Notes: generated by a model from the letters alone, not told the origin. A stretch of 43,615 nucleotides of DNA from Aquitalea magnusonii (GCF_003202035.1 NZ_QJKC01000024.1:1-43615); one strand, 5' to 3'. Shown: positions 1-9,026, counted from the stretch's first letter. Made by a program: numbers and translations.

Positions 1-89
1 CGCCTTCCCATCCCGAACAGGACCGTGAAACGCCTTAGCGCCGATGATAGTGTGGCATTCGCCATGTGAAAGTAGGACACCGCCAGACT
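1..89 (+). rRNA. rrf: 5S ribosomal RNA, 3' portion (5' end outside window)
   Basis: The first 89 bases match the 3' two thirds of a bacterial 5S rRNA. The segment CCCATCCCGAACAGG is the loop B/helix III region, followed by GATGATAGTGTGG and the closing AGTAGGACACCGCCAG. About 30 bases of the 5' end lie before the window. The exact 3' end is approximate. A strong terminator follows at once, so this is the last gene of a ribosomal RNA operon read on the plus strand. Confidence 0.93.
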
Positions 90-100
90 CCCCTTTAGAA

Positions 101-127
101 GCCCAGCTCAACAGAGCTGGGCTTTTT
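101..127 (+). terminator. rho-independent terminator of the rRNA operon
   Basis: A perfect 9-bp stem (101-109 pairs with 114-122) closes a 4-base AACA loop and is followed by five T. It lies 11 bases after the 5S rRNA. Confidence 0.9.
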
Positions 128-176
128 GCATTGCATGCGCCCATCTTGCTTTCAATTGCGACGGGTCGTGTCGTGA

Positions 177-202
177 AAATAGCCGCTGAGAAGCGGCTAT
201 TT
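177..202. terminator. bidirectional hairpin terminator between rRNA operon and pssA
   Basis: An 11-bp perfect stem (177-187 with 192-202) closes a GAGA loop, with A-rich and T-rich flanks on both sides. On the minus strand it lies just after the pssA stop codon, and it gives a second barrier to rRNA read-through on the plus strand. Confidence 0.7.
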
Positions 203-231
203 GCATTGATTGGCAGCGGATAGGGGGTGCG

Positions 232-1572
232 CTACAGCATCAGGTTCAGCATGCGATCAATGCGTACCCGGCTGAGCCGGGTGAGGATGGTGCGCACTTT
301 CAGTGGATAGTTACGTACGCTTTCCAGCTGGCGATAGTGGCTGATGCGGGTGGTGTGTTGCAGGATGTGCTGCTGTTCGGCATGGCTTTGCGCTTGCAGT
401 TGCTGTTCCGGATCGTGAATCAGCAAGGCATTTTCCAGATCCAGCCGGAATGCACGTGGATTCATATTGTTGCCGGTCAGCAGAATGTGCTGTGCATCAC
501 ACCACATGCCTTTGAGGTGATAGCTGTTTTCACCTTCTTTCCACAAATGCAGATTAAGCTTGCCGCTTTCGATCTGTGCCTGGCGACGTTTGGCAAAGCG
601 GCGCAGGTTCATTTCATACAAATAGGGCAGGGCACCAATCAGCTTGAAGGGTTCTGTCTCGGGAATGAAAAAATCGTTGGCGGTTTTGTCGCCCACGATG
701 ATGGTGACTTCCACGCCGCGTCGCAGTGCGCGGTTGATGGCGCGCAGTACCGCCATGGGGAAGTTGAAATAGGGCGTGCAGATGACCAACTGGTGCTCGG
801 CCTTGGCGATCAGCTGCAGAATGAGGCGATTCAGTGCATTGCCCTTGCCCAGCCCAACTACCGGGGTAACACCCATGCCGTGCTGGCAGGTTTGCTCGGG
901 CGGCAGGGTGTAGTGCATGGTTTCCAGTCGGCTGCGGAAGGCGCGGATTTCCTTGCGGATGCTGCGGGTGCTGGGTACCGGTTTGTCTAGCCGGAACACA
1001 GCCTCGTCATTGAAAAAGTGTTGGCACAGCAAGCTGACCATGCTGTCGGCCAGTGCGGCATTGTCCAGCAGGTGATAGCGGTCGAAACGGTACTTGTCCT
1101 GCTTGTGCAGATACACATTGTTGAGGCTGGCACCGCTGTAGATCACCTGGTTGTCGATAACGAAACCTTTCAGGTGCAGTACGCCGAACAATTCACGGGT
1201 TTGTGCCGGGACACCATAGACCGGCAGTTCGACCGCGTGACGGCTGCATTCCTCGCGGTACCAGGCAGCATTGCAGCTGTCTTGGCTCTCGCCGATGCGG
1301 CCGCGTTGTGCGCGATGCCAGTCCACCGTGATGCGGATGTCCAGTGCGGGATTGGCCTGTTTGGCTTTGAACAGCGCTGCCAGTATTTCCTGACCGGCCT
1401 CGTCCTGTTCCAGATAAAGTGCCGTGAGATAAATACGCTGCCTGGCGCTGGCGATGGCTGCCAGCAGGGCATGCCGAAACGCGGCTGCGCTGGACAGGGT
1501 GGTAAAGGCGGCGGCGCTCAGCGGAAAACGCGGCAGGCGCTGCAATGAAGGCCGGTCAAGAAGAAATGCCAT
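232..1572 (-). CDS. pssA: CDP-diacylglycerol-serine O-phosphatidyltransferase, phospholipase D type (PssA)
   Basis: Makes phosphatidylserine from CDP-diacylglycerol and L-serine, the committed step to phosphatidylethanolamine; the enzyme acts at the inner face of the cytoplasmic membrane. The 446 residues match the length of E. coli PssA (451) and follow it closely throughout. Two HKD catalytic motifs are visible: H133-x-K135-x4-D140 in HLKGFVID and H352-x-K354-x4-D359 in HLKGMWCD. Other shared blocks are VDWHRAQRGRIG (84-94) and VGDKTANDF (293-301). The C-terminus is rich in Arg/Lys and probably binds anionic lipid. It ends before a bidirectional hairpin and stands alone. This phospholipase-D-like form is the one found in enterobacteria; many betaproteobacteria are known instead for the multi-membrane-span CDP-alcohol transferase form. 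Confidence 0.93.
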   Translation of the reverse strand: MAFLLDRPSLQRLPRFPLSAAAFTTLSSAAAFRHALLAAIASARQRIYLTALYLEQDEAGQEILAALFKAKQANPALDIRITVDWHRAQRGRIGESQDSCNAAWYREECSRHAVELPVYGVPAQTRELFGVLHLKGFVIDNQVIYSGASLNNVYLHKQDKYRFDRYHLLDNAALADSMVSLLCQHFFNDEAVFRLDKPVPSTRSIRKEIRAFRSRLETMHYTLPPEQTCQHGMGVTPVVGLGKGNALNRLILQLIAKAEHQLVICTPYFNFPMAVLRAINRALRRGVEVTIIVGDKTANDFFIPETEPFKLIGALPYLYEMNLRRFAKRRQAQIESGKLNLHLWKEGENSYHLKGMWCDAQHILLTGNNMNPRAFRLDLENALLIHDPEQQLQAQSHAEQQHILQHTTRISHYRQLESVRNYPLKVRTILTRLSRVRIDRMLNLML

Positions 1573-1675
1573 GCGGGATCGATCACGAGTAAAACGGTTG
1601 ATCGGGGCATCCTAGCATCGTTTGCCGGTTTTGGGGCTGCTAGCAGGGTCATGCTGGCCGTCAGCACGTGGGCGG

Positions 1676-2992
1676 CTAGACGCCAAGGGTATCGCGCAGG
1701 CGGTGGTAGAGCGTTGACAGCCGCAGCAGGCTGTCTTCCAGCGAGGCTGGCAGTGGCAAGGGGTGTGCATACAGCTTGTTGAATACATCAAAGCAGCCGA
1801 TATCTCCCGCCATGGTCTCTGCCAGCATGTGCCCGGCCATGCCACTCAATGCGACGCCATGGCCGGCAAAGCCCTGGGCATGATAGATGCGCTGGCTCTG
1901 GCGGCCGATCTGCGGCAGGCGCGCCGGACCGATGTCCACATGCCCACTCCAGGCATAGTCGATCTGCCGGTTTTGCCACTGGGGAAAGATGCGGGCCAGT
2001 CGTGCCTGATACTTGGCCATCATTGCCTGCGGGCTACTGCTGGAACTGCCTGGATAGCCACCAAACAGCAGGCGTTGATCCGGTGTCAGGCGGAAATGCT
2101 CAGGCAAGGGGCTGCCTTCACAAACGGCGGCTCCTTCCGGCAGCAGGCTGCTGGCGAGCGCTGGCGGCAGCGGTGCCGTGACAATGAACTGTGAGCGCAG
2201 CGGTACGATGCAGCGTCGCAATCCGGATGCTAATGGCCCGATATCGACATTGCAGGCCAGTACCATTTTGTCGGCATTGACCCAGCCCTGAGGTGTGCCG
2301 ATTTGCAAGCCGCGTTTGTCCTCGTCGATGGAGGTGACGGGGGAGTGTTCGAACAGCTTTACCCCCGCTTGCGAGGCCGCCCGTGCCAGCCCCTGTGCAT
2401 ATTTGAGCGGGTGCAGATGACCGCAGCCGCTGTCGTAAAGTGCAGCGCTGAAGCAAGGCGAGTCGATGTGGCGGCGCAGTGCTGCTCCTTCCAGCCATTG
2501 CGCGTCGTGATAGCCATAAGCCTGCAGCTGGCGCTGCCGTGCCTGTACCCACTGCTGTTGCCGGCGATTGCTCACGGTGGTGAGGACGCCCCAGTGCAGG
2601 TCGCAGTCGATCTGATGGCGGTGGATGCGGTTGGCAATCAGCGAGACCCCCTCCAGTGAGGCATCCCAGCATTGTCGTGCACCGCGGCCACCCAGCTGTT
2701 TTTCAAATGCAGCCATGCTGGCGGCAAAACCGTGCAGGATATGCCCGCCATTGCGACCGGATGCGCCAAAGCCGACCAGGGCGCCTTCCAGCAAGGTCAC
2801 CGAGAGTCCTTTTTCGGCCAGGCTCAGCGCGGTGGACAGGCCGGTAAAACCGGCCCCCACCACACAGACATCACAGCGTATGACTTCGTGCAGAACCGGG
2901 TAGCGCTCACGCAGTGGCGCCGTGGCCGCGTGCCAGGAGTCGATATGATGGCCATCAAACTGGGCCAGATGCGGTGCGTGTTCACGGTTCAT
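1676..2992 (-). CDS. puuB: FAD-dependent oxidoreductase, gamma-glutamylputrescine oxidase type (PuuB-like)
   Basis: A 438-residue DAO-family flavoenzyme. The FAD-binding Rossmann motif VVGAGFTGLS starts near residue 44 and is followed by GFGASGRNGG (74-83), typical of the PuuB/OrdL group that oxidises gamma-glutamylputrescine to the aldehyde with release of ammonia and H2O2. The gene starts 10 bases after the stop of the puuA-like gene on the same strand, so the two are probably co-transcribed: ligase first, oxidase second. An AAAGAG ribosome site lies about 5 bases before the ATG. The aldehyde dehydrogenase (PuuC) and hydrolase (PuuD) of the pathway are not in the window. The substrate is inferred from the neighbour, since the DAO family is broad. 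Confidence 0.8.
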   Translation of the reverse strand: MNREHAPHLAQFDGHHIDSWHAATAPLRERYPVLHEVIRCDVCVVGAGFTGLSTALSLAEKGLSVTLLEGALVGFGASGRNGGHILHGFAASMAAFEKQLGGRGARQCWDASLEGVSLIANRIHRHQIDCDLHWGVLTTVSNRRQQQWVQARQRQLQAYGYHDAQWLEGAALRRHIDSPCFSAALYDSGCGHLHPLKYAQGLARAASQAGVKLFEHSPVTSIDEDKRGLQIGTPQGWVNADKMVLACNVDIGPLASGLRRCIVPLRSQFIVTAPLPPALASSLLPEGAAVCEGSPLPEHFRLTPDQRLLFGGYPGSSSSSPQAMMAKYQARLARIFPQWQNRQIDYAWSGHVDIGPARLPQIGRQSQRIYHAQGFAGHGVALSGMAGHMLAETMAGDIGCFDVFNKLYAHPLPLPASLEDSLLRLSTLYHRLRDTLGV

Positions 2993-3002
2993 GCAAGCTC
3001 TT

Positions 3003-4331
3003 TCAAGCCTGGCTTAGCAGATGGCGATACTCCCAGGGGCTGACCTGGCGATTGAATTCCTGCCATTCGCTCAGCTTGAGCTGACAATAGGTGGCAACAA
3101 ACTGCGGTCCCAGCATGGCGGCCAGTTCAGCATTGGCGCTCAGCCGCTCCACCGCTTCCAGCTGGGTGCGGGGAAAAGCGTAGGGGCGGCCATAGGCGCT
3201 GCTATCCAGCGGAGCCGTGGGCTGCAGTTCCTGTTGCATGCCAAGCAAACCGCAGGCCAGGGTGGTGGCCAGTGCCAGATAGGGGTTGGCATCCACACCG
3301 GGCAAGCGGTTCTCCACCCGTCTTGCCTGCGGGCCACCATGTGGAATGCGCAAGCCGCAGGTACGGTTGTCGTAGCCCCATTCCACATTGATGGGCGCTG
3401 CGGTAAAAGGGGCCAGCCGGCGGAAGGAGTTGACGTAGGGTGCCAGGAGCAGCAAGGCATCCGGCAGATAATGTTGCAGCCCGGCGATATAGTGGGCGAA
3501 GCGTGGCGCAGGTTGGCCGTTGTCCAGCGAGAAGGCATTGCGGCCGCTATCGGCATGTACCAGGCTCTGGTGGATGTGCATGGCACTGCCGGCATCATCG
3601 GCCAGGGGTTTGGCCATGAAACAGGCTTCCAGCTGATGGCGGGCTGCCGCCTCACGCACCATGCGCTTGAACAGGAAGGCCTGATCGGCCAGCGCAATGG
3701 CATCGCCATGCTGCAGATTGATTTCCAGTTGGCCGCAGCCAACCTCTTGCAGCAAGGTATCCGCACCGATGCCCAGGCATTGGCAGCCATGCTGGATATC
3801 GCCCAGCACCGCATCCAGATCGTGCAGCCGGTCCAGTGAATAGGGCTGGCGCAGGCTGTCGCCGGGGCTGCCGTAGCAGGCCGGGGCTTGCGGAGCGGCA
3901 TCCAGGCTGCTGCGGCGGGCAAACAGATAAAACTCCATTTCCGGCGCGACGACCGGCGTCAGGCCCAGTTCGGCATAGCGTGCCACTACCCGCTTGAGCA
4001 CATTGCGCGGCGCGAACTCCACCAGGCTGCCATCTTCATGCAGACAGTCGTGAATCAGCATGGCGGCCGGTTCGCGGCTCCATGGCAACTGGCGCAGGGT
4101 GCTGGCGTCAGGCAGCAGGCGCATGTCGGGATCGAGCTCGGGCACCAGCTGTTGCAGGCAGTGGCCGCTGACGCTTTGTACCAGGCCAACCTGGGAAAAG
4201 CGCAGCTCGCTGGTGGTGAGCAGGCTGGCCGTGGGGACAAGCTTGCCGCGTGCGCTACCGGTGATATCGGAAAACAGGCATTCGATCGTGCGAATGCCGT
4301 GGCTGTGCAGCCAATTTGCAGAATCTTGCAT
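3003..4331 (-). CDS. puuA: glutamine synthetase family protein, gamma-glutamylputrescine synthetase type (PuuA-like)
   Basis: ATP-dependent ligase that joins glutamate to putrescine, the first step of the Puu polyamine-degradation route; cytoplasmic. The 442 residues show the glutamine-synthetase layout. The small N-terminal beta-grasp domain includes IECLFSDITGSARGKL (16-31), a pattern typical of the PuuA group. The catalytic barrel carries EMEFYL (131-136), QLEIN (201-205), a HIHQSL segment (252-257) and a NPYLALA segment near the C-terminus. The true GlnA adenylylation loop is absent and the protein is shorter than GlnA. It is followed 10 bases later by a PuuB-like oxidase, which supports the polyamine role. 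Other GlnA-like enzymes acting on other amines are possible. Confidence 0.8.
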   Translation of the reverse strand: MQDSANWLHSHGIRTIECLFSDITGSARGKLVPTASLLTTSELRFSQVGLVQSVSGHCLQQLVPELDPDMRLLPDASTLRQLPWSREPAAMLIHDCLHEDGSLVEFAPRNVLKRVVARYAELGLTPVVAPEMEFYLFARRSSLDAAPQAPACYGSPGDSLRQPYSLDRLHDLDAVLGDIQHGCQCLGIGADTLLQEVGCGQLEINLQHGDAIALADQAFLFKRMVREAAARHQLEACFMAKPLADDAGSAMHIHQSLVHADSGRNAFSLDNGQPAPRFAHYIAGLQHYLPDALLLLAPYVNSFRRLAPFTAAPINVEWGYDNRTCGLRIPHGGPQARRVENRLPGVDANPYLALATTLACGLLGMQQELQPTAPLDSSAYGRPYAFPRTQLEAVERLSANAELAAMLGPQFVATYCQLKLSEWQEFNRQVSPWEYRHLLSQA

Positions 4332-4725
4332 GGATGGTCCTTGTGCTAGGCATTGTCGTGAGCCGCCATACGGCGGGTATTACGGCACAACGCTAGCGGT
4401 GACCGACTGCAGTAAACGGCTGGATGAAGAAGCCCAGTGACAAGGCTGTCGGATTGGCCCACGGGCACAGCGCCACCATGGCCAGAGGCCGGGCGGAGAA
4501 GGCTGGTGGACTGCGACGTGCTTGCATGAGGCCGGGCATCCTGATGAGGGGTGGGGAGGATTGCGCTGAATTTTTAAACGGCTTTACCCGGCGGCGTCAA
4601 TTCTTTTTCATGTGCCTGGCGCATGCTGTGGTGGATTTGCCGGGCATGCGGGTGGACAGGCGCATGGCAAGAGCTGACGAAATGTGCAAAAATTCGGTCA
4701 ACTAGACGATTTGCAGGTTTTTTTC
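4332..4725. other. intergenic region between puuA and rppH (394 bp)
   Basis: Divergent spacer that must hold the promoters of the puuA-puuB unit (minus) and rppH (plus). I see one short GC-rich inverted repeat, GCCGCC/GGCGG near 4362-4376, and no clear gene. A plus-strand open frame of 93 codons at 4424-4705 has an Arg-rich composition, no recognisable domain and no good ribosome site, so I do not call it. No convincing -35/-10 pair could be fixed. Confidence 0.5.
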
Positions 4726-5274
4726 ATGCTGGACCGGGACGGATATCGCCCCAATGTCGGAATCATCCTCATTAACGGTAAAAATGAGGTGTTCTGGGGC
4801 AAGCGGGTGCGCGAGCATTCCTGGCAATTTCCGCAAGGAGGCATCAAGCCGGGCGAAAGTCCGGAGGCGGCCATGTACCGCGAGCTTCTGGAGGAGGTCG
4901 GGCTGTTGCCGCAACATGTCAAGATCGTGGGGCGTACCCGCGACTGGCTGCGCTATGACGTGCCCAGCAACTGGGTAAGGCGCGAATGGCGTGGCAGCTA
5001 CAAGGGGCAGAAGCAGATCTGGTTTCTGCTGCGGCTGACCGGGCGCGATTGCGACGTCTGCCTGCGTGCCAGCAGCCATCCGGAGTTCGATGGCTGGCGC
5101 TGGAATGATTACTGGGCGCCGGTGGATGCGGTGATCGAGTTCAAGCGCGATGTGTATATCCGTGCCCTGACCGAATTGTCGCGTTTTCTCAAGGGCCTGG
5201 AAAACTACGACAGCTTTGTGCAGCGCATGCGCCAGCCTGCCTGCGGCTTGCCGGACAAACTGCAGGATCACTGA
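4726..5274 (+). CDS. rppH: RNA pyrophosphohydrolase RppH (Nudix hydrolase)
   Basis: Removes pyrophosphate from the triphosphorylated 5' end of mRNA, which opens the transcript to RNase E decay; cytoplasmic. The Nudix box is complete: G38-x5-E44-x7-R52-E53-x2-E56-E57-x-G59. The blocks [35 protein letters not shown] and FKRDVY follow the E. coli enzyme closely. The start at 4726 gives the family-typical N-terminus [10 protein letters not shown] and 182 residues, with a weak CAGG ribosome site 8 bases upstream; an in-frame start at 4684 would add 14 residues not seen in the family. The gene stands alone, with parE 150 bases downstream. Confidence 0.93.
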   Translation: MLDRDGYRPNVGIILINGKNEVFWGKRVREHSWQFPQGGIKPGESPEAAMYRELLEEVGLLPQHVKIVGRTRDWLRYDVPSNWVRREWRGSYKGQKQIWFLLRLTGRDCDVCLRASSHPEFDGWRWNDYWAPVDAVIEFKRDVYIRALTELSRFLKGLENYDSFVQRMRQPACGLPDKLQDH

Positions 5275-5427
5275 CGCCGCCTTGCCGGGCGATCGGCCTC
5301 ATTCTTCAAGCAAGCGGCGGCCCAGTGCTGCCGCTTGAGCATCATGCCGGCCCTGCCGTGTGGCGGGGTGGCGACATCATTCAGCTTGGCCCTGGCTGCA
5401 GGGCCGATACAGGCGACGAAACAAGCT

Positions 5428-7392
5428 ATGACTCAACAGTACGACGAATCCTCGGTACGGGTGCTCAAGGGGCTGGAACCGGTCAAGGAACGGCCGGGCA
5501 TGTATACCCGCACCACCGACCCCACGCATATTTGTCAGGAAGTCATCGATAATGCGGCCGACGAGGCGCTGGGCGGCTATGCCCGCAAGATTGCCGTCAC
5601 CGTGCACCAGGATGGCTCGCTGTCGGTGGAAGACGATGGCCGCGGCATTCCGGTAGGTCTGCATCCGCAGGAAGGTGTGCCGGTGGTGGAGCTGGTATTC
5701 ACCCGGCTGCATGCCGGCGGCAAATTCAACAAGAAGGATGGCGGTGCCTATGCCTTCTCCGGTGGTCTGCATGGCGTGGGGGTGTCGGTGACCAATGCCT
5801 TGTCCACCCGGCTGGAAGTCGAGGTCAAGCGCGAAGGCGGCGTGCACCGCCTGGTGTTTTCCGGCGGTGATGTGATTGAACCGCTGGCCCGCGTTGGCGA
5901 CTGTGGCCCGCGCACCAGCGGCACGCGGGTGCGGGTATGGCCGGATGGCAAGTATTTTGAAAGCCCGCGTTACTCGCTGCCAGAGCTGGAACGCCTGCTG
6001 CGCGCCAAGGCAGTATTGCTGCCTGGCGTGGCGGTGACGCTGACGGTGGAGAAGCCCAGCGGTGACGAGGTCAAGGTATGGCAGTACCCGCAGGGCCTGA
6101 AAAGTTATCTGGCCGAGCTGTGCAACGGCGATGAACCGATTGCGCCGCTGTTTGCCGCCGAAGCCTATATCGGTGACGACCACGAGCAATTTGCCAAGGG
6201 CGAAGGCGTGCAGTGGGCGATGGCCTGGTTCGAGGACGGTGCCAGCGGCGAGAGCTATGTCAACCTGATTCCCACCCCTTCCGGCGGTACCCACGAGGCG
6301 GGTTTGCGTGCCGGGGTGTTCGATGCGGTGAAGAGCTTTATCGACCATCACAACCTGCTGCCGCGCGGCGTCAAGCTGATGGCGGAAGACGTGTGGAGCC
6401 GGGTGCGCTTCGTGTTGTCGGCCCGCGTGCTGGACCCGCAATTCCAGGGCCAGACCAAGGACAAACTGACCAGCCGTGATGCCCTGAAGCTGATTTCCAG
6501 CCTGGCGCGTGACCCGGTGGAGCTGTGGCTGAACCAGAATGTGGAAGCCGGCAAGAAAATTGCCGAGCTGGCCATCCGTCAGGCGCAATCACGGCTGAAA
6601 TCGGTCAAGAAAGTCGAGAAGAAAAAAGGCTCTGGCGTGGCGGTGCTGCCGGGCAAGCTGACCGATTGCGAAAGCGAAGACATCGAGCGCAACGAGCTGT
6701 TCCTGGTTGAGGGTGACTCGGCCGGTGGCTCGGCCAAACTGGCGCGCGACAAGGAATACCAGGCCATCCTGCCCTTGCGCGGCAAGGTGCTCAATAGCTG
6801 GGAAACCGACAAGGACCAGCTGTTTTCCAATGCCGAAATCCATGACATCTCGGTGGCCATCGGTGTCGACCCGCATGGGCCGGATGATCACCCGGACTTG
6901 TCCAGCCAGCGTTACGGCAAGATTGCCATCCTGTCCGATGCCGATGTGGACGGCTCGCATATCCAGGTGTTGTTGCTCACCTTGTTCTTCCGCCATTTCC
7001 CGCGGCTGATCGAAAACGGCAATATCTACATCGCGCAGCCGCCGCTGTTCCGGGTGGATGTGCCGGGCTCAGGCAAGAACCGTCCGCCGCGCAAGATTTA
7101 TGCGCTGGACGAGGGCGAGCTTAATGCCATTCTGGATCGTTTGCGCAGTGAAGGGGTGCGTGAGGGCAGCTGGGGCATTTCCCGCTTCAAAGGCTTGGGT
7201 GAAATGAACCCGGAGCAACTGAAGGACACCACCATGAATCCGGATACCCGCCGCTTGTCGCGGGTGCAGGTGCGTCCGGGCGAGCTGGCCCATACCCTGT
7301 CCACCTTCGTCATGCTGATGGGCAAGGGCGAGGCGTCCAGCCGTCGTAGCTGGATGGAAGCCAAGGGCAATGAGGTGGAAGCCGATATCTGA
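5428..7392 (+). CDS. parE: DNA topoisomerase IV subunit B (ParE)
   Basis: ATPase subunit of topoisomerase IV, which with ParC unlinks replicated chromosomes. The 654 residues show the family order: GHKL ATPase domain (EVIDNAADEAL, DDGRGIPVG, GGLHGVGVS), transducer domain with the QTK loop (GQTKDKL), then TOPRIM with EGDSAGGSA and DADVDGSHI, and a C-terminal RFKGLGEMNP block. The short TOPRIM without the large GyrB insertion marks it as ParE rather than GyrB. The start at 5428 gives MTQQYDESSVRVLKGLEPV, matching E. coli MTQTYN...; an in-frame upstream ATG at 5335 would add 31 residues of low-complexity sequence and is not preferred. No parC is in the window. Confidence 0.95.
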   Translation: MTQQYDESSVRVLKGLEPVKERPGMYTRTTDPTHICQEVIDNAADEALGGYARKIAVTVHQDGSLSVEDDGRGIPVGLHPQEGVPVVELVFTRLHAGGKFNKKDGGAYAFSGGLHGVGVSVTNALSTRLEVEVKREGGVHRLVFSGGDVIEPLARVGDCGPRTSGTRVRVWPDGKYFESPRYSLPELERLLRAKAVLLPGVAVTLTVEKPSGDEVKVWQYPQGLKSYLAELCNGDEPIAPLFAAEAYIGDDHEQFAKGEGVQWAMAWFEDGASGESYVNLIPTPSGGTHEAGLRAGVFDAVKSFIDHHNLLPRGVKLMAEDVWSRVRFVLSARVLDPQFQGQTKDKLTSRDALKLISSLARDPVELWLNQNVEAGKKIAELAIRQAQSRLKSVKKVEKKKGSGVAVLPGKLTDCESEDIERNELFLVEGDSAGGSAKLARDKEYQAILPLRGKVLNSWETDKDQLFSNAEIHDISVAIGVDPHGPDDHPDLSSQRYGKIAILSDADVDGSHIQVLLLTLFFRHFPRLIENGNIYIAQPPLFRVDVPGSGKNRPPRKIYALDEGELNAILDRLRSEGVREGSWGISRFKGLGEMNPEQLKDTTMNPDTRRLSRVQVRPGELAHTLSTFVMLMGKGEASSRRSWMEAKGNEVEADI

Positions 7393-7426
7393 GCCAGTCG
7401 CTGTCTGGCGCGGATGGGCAATGCAC

Positions 7427-7452
7427 AAGGGGACCTGCGGGTCCCCTTTGCG
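7427..7452 (+). terminator. terminator after parE
   Basis: An 8-bp perfect stem AAGGGGAC/GTCCCCTT (7427-7434 with 7441-7448) closes a 6-base loop, with a short T run. It lies between the convergent parE and alaX-like genes. Confidence 0.65.
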
Positions 7453-7470
7453 ATGGCGGCTGCCGCAGGT

Positions 7471-8181
7471 TCAGTCGGCCAGCGCGATCACCACGCGCTT
7501 GTTGCGTGCGCCCTTGCTTTCAATCTTTTTCACCAGCAGGCGGCCGATCTCGCCGGTGCTGCGCACATGGGTGCCGCCACAGGGTTGCAGGTCGACACCC
7601 TCAATTTCCAGCAGGCGGATTTCCGGCAAGTCCAGCGGCGGGGTCACCGACATGGTCTTGATCAGCTCCGGACGGGCTTTCAGGGCTTCGCCGCTGGTCA
7701 TCTGGATGCTCACTGCCAGGTCTTGCGCTACCAGCGCATTCAGGCCGGCCTCGATCTCGTCCTTGTCCAGCTCCATGCCTTCCGGCAAATCAAAATCCAG
7801 TCGACCGCCTTCTGCGGTCAGATTGCCGCCGGTGACCCCGGCCTTGATCACCACCGACAGCAGATGCAGGCCTGTATGCACCCGCATGTGGCGGTGACGG
7901 CGTGCCCAGTCCAGCGTCAGGGTGACCGGGCTGCCTGCTGCCAAGCGCGGGGCAGCGGCAGCGGTGATATGGAGTATTTCGCGGGTTTCACGGTTGCGGC
8001 GGGTATCGCTGATGGCCAGCGTGCTGCCATCGGCCAGGCTCAGCGTGGCGGTGTCGCCCGGCTGGCCGCCGCCCAAGGGGTAGCACAGGGTGTCTGCCAG
8101 CACCAGGCCAGCATCGTCATGGCGCACCACCGTGGTTTCCAGCTGGCGTTGGTAAGGGTCGAGGTAAAAGCGTTCCGGCAT
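7471..8181 (-). CDS. AlaX-type alanyl-tRNA editing protein (trans-editing, Ser/Gly-tRNA(Ala) deacylase)
   Basis: A 236-residue free-standing homologue of the AlaRS editing domain; it is expected to hydrolyse mischarged Ser- or Gly-tRNA(Ala) in the cytoplasm. The zinc site is visible as H102-x3-H106 (HTGLHLL) and C201-x3-H205 (CGGTHV). The N-terminal beta-barrel shows the usual YPLGGGQPGD block (34-43). The length suits the AlaX-M class. The start at 8181 is fixed by a strong AAGGAG site 5 bases before the ATG; a longer in-frame reading to 8253 lacks one. The gene is alone and divergent from rluA. Specificity for serine over other amino acids cannot be read from the sequence. Confidence 0.88.
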   Translation of the reverse strand: MPERFYLDPYQRQLETTVVRHDDAGLVLADTLCYPLGGGQPGDTATLSLADGSTLAISDTRRNRETREILHITAAAAPRLAAGSPVTLTLDWARRHRHMRVHTGLHLLSVVIKAGVTGGNLTAEGGRLDFDLPEGMELDKDEIEAGLNALVAQDLAVSIQMTSGEALKARPELIKTMSVTPPLDLPEIRLLEIEGVDLQPCGGTHVRSTGEIGRLLVKKIESKGARNKRVVIALAD

Positions 8182-8279
8182 GACGGCTCCTTGGGTGGCG
8201 AATGATCTGATCATGACAGGGTGATGGCGTTGCGCTGCCATTTCAAGTGGCAATTCCCCGGCAAATACAGGGTGACAGC

Positions 8280-8308
8280 TTGTGAAGCCGCGCCGGGGGT
8301 AAGATAAT
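8280..8308 (+). promoter_or_regulatory. sigma70-type promoter candidate for rluA
   Basis: TTGTGA (8280-8285) and GATAAT (8303-8308) are separated by 17 bases and lie 38 bases before the rluA start codon. Both boxes are close to the consensus. Confidence 0.5.
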
Positions 8309-8345
8309 CGCGGCTCTTTACTTATTCTGTTCCCCTGTTGCCGCC

Positions 8346-9026
8346 ATGAGCCAAGCCCACAATCTGGAAAACTACACGCCGCCGCCGGATACCGGCCTGT
8401 CGGTCATTTACGTGGATGACTGCCTGCTGGTGGTGGACAAGCCGTCCGGCCTGCTGTCGGTGCCGGGGCGCGGCGAGGGCAAGGAGGATTGCCTGGTCAG
8501 CCGGGTGCAAAAAGTGTATCCGGATGCGCTGACGGTGCACCGGCTGGATATGGCGACCTCGGGGCTGGTGATCTTTGGTCGCGGCGCGGCCATGCAGCGG
8601 GCGTTGTCCATCGCCTTTATGGACCGCAAGGTGAAGAAGCGCTATATCGCTGTGGTGGATGGCATTGTCGAAAGCAATAGCGGCACCATCGACCTGCCGC
8701 TGATCATCGACTGGCCCAATCGCCCGCGCCAGAAAATCGACCATGTCGAAGGCAAAGAGGCCATCACCCATTACCGCGTGGTATCGCGCGATACCACACG
8801 CCACACCTCGCGCATGGAGCTGGACCCACAAACCGGCCGTGCCCACCAGTTGCGCATGCATATGCTGCATCTGGAAAGCGGCCACCCGATTCTGGGGGAT
8901 GACATCTACGCGCCGCCGGAGGTGCTGGCCAAGGCCGATCGCCTGCTGTTGCATGCCTCGCGGCTGGTTTTGCGCCACCCGATTACCCGTGAAGAAATGG
9001 AATTCGAGGCACCGGTGCCGTTTTGA
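8346..9026 (+). CDS. rluA: pseudouridine synthase RluA (dual 23S rRNA/tRNA specificity)
   Basis: Isomerises uridine to pseudouridine. E. coli RluA acts on 23S rRNA U746 and on U32 of some tRNAs. The 226 residues match E. coli RluA (219) along the whole length, without the N-terminal S4 domain found in RluC and RluD. The catalytic motif HRLDMATSG carries the Asp at residue 68. DLPLICDWPNRP-like and GRAHQLRMHM blocks also match the RluA subgroup. A promoter candidate lies upstream and a strong bidirectional terminator 20 bases downstream, so it is a single-gene unit. There is no obvious ribosome site before the ATG. Confidence 0.9.
   Translation: MSQAHNLENYTPPPDTGLSVIYVDDCLLVVDKPSGLLSVPGRGEGKEDCLVSRVQKVYPDALTVHRLDMATSGLVIFGRGAAMQRALSIAFMDRKVKKRYIAVVDGIVESNSGTIDLPLIIDWPNRPRQKIDHVEGKEAITHYRVVSRDTTRHTSRMELDPQTGRAHQLRMHMLHLESGHPILGDDIYAPPEVLAKADRLLLHASRLVLRHPITREEMEFEAPVPF

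Noticed and set aside
4424-4705. 93-codon open frame before rppH
   Set aside because: Arg/Gly-rich composition without any recognisable motif, no good ribosome site, and it overlaps the rppH promoter region; likely chance in GC-rich DNA.
5377-6588. 403-codon minus-strand frame opposite parE
   Set aside because: Its length comes from codon bias of parE on the other strand; the product is His/Gln/Arg-rich and unlike any protein family.
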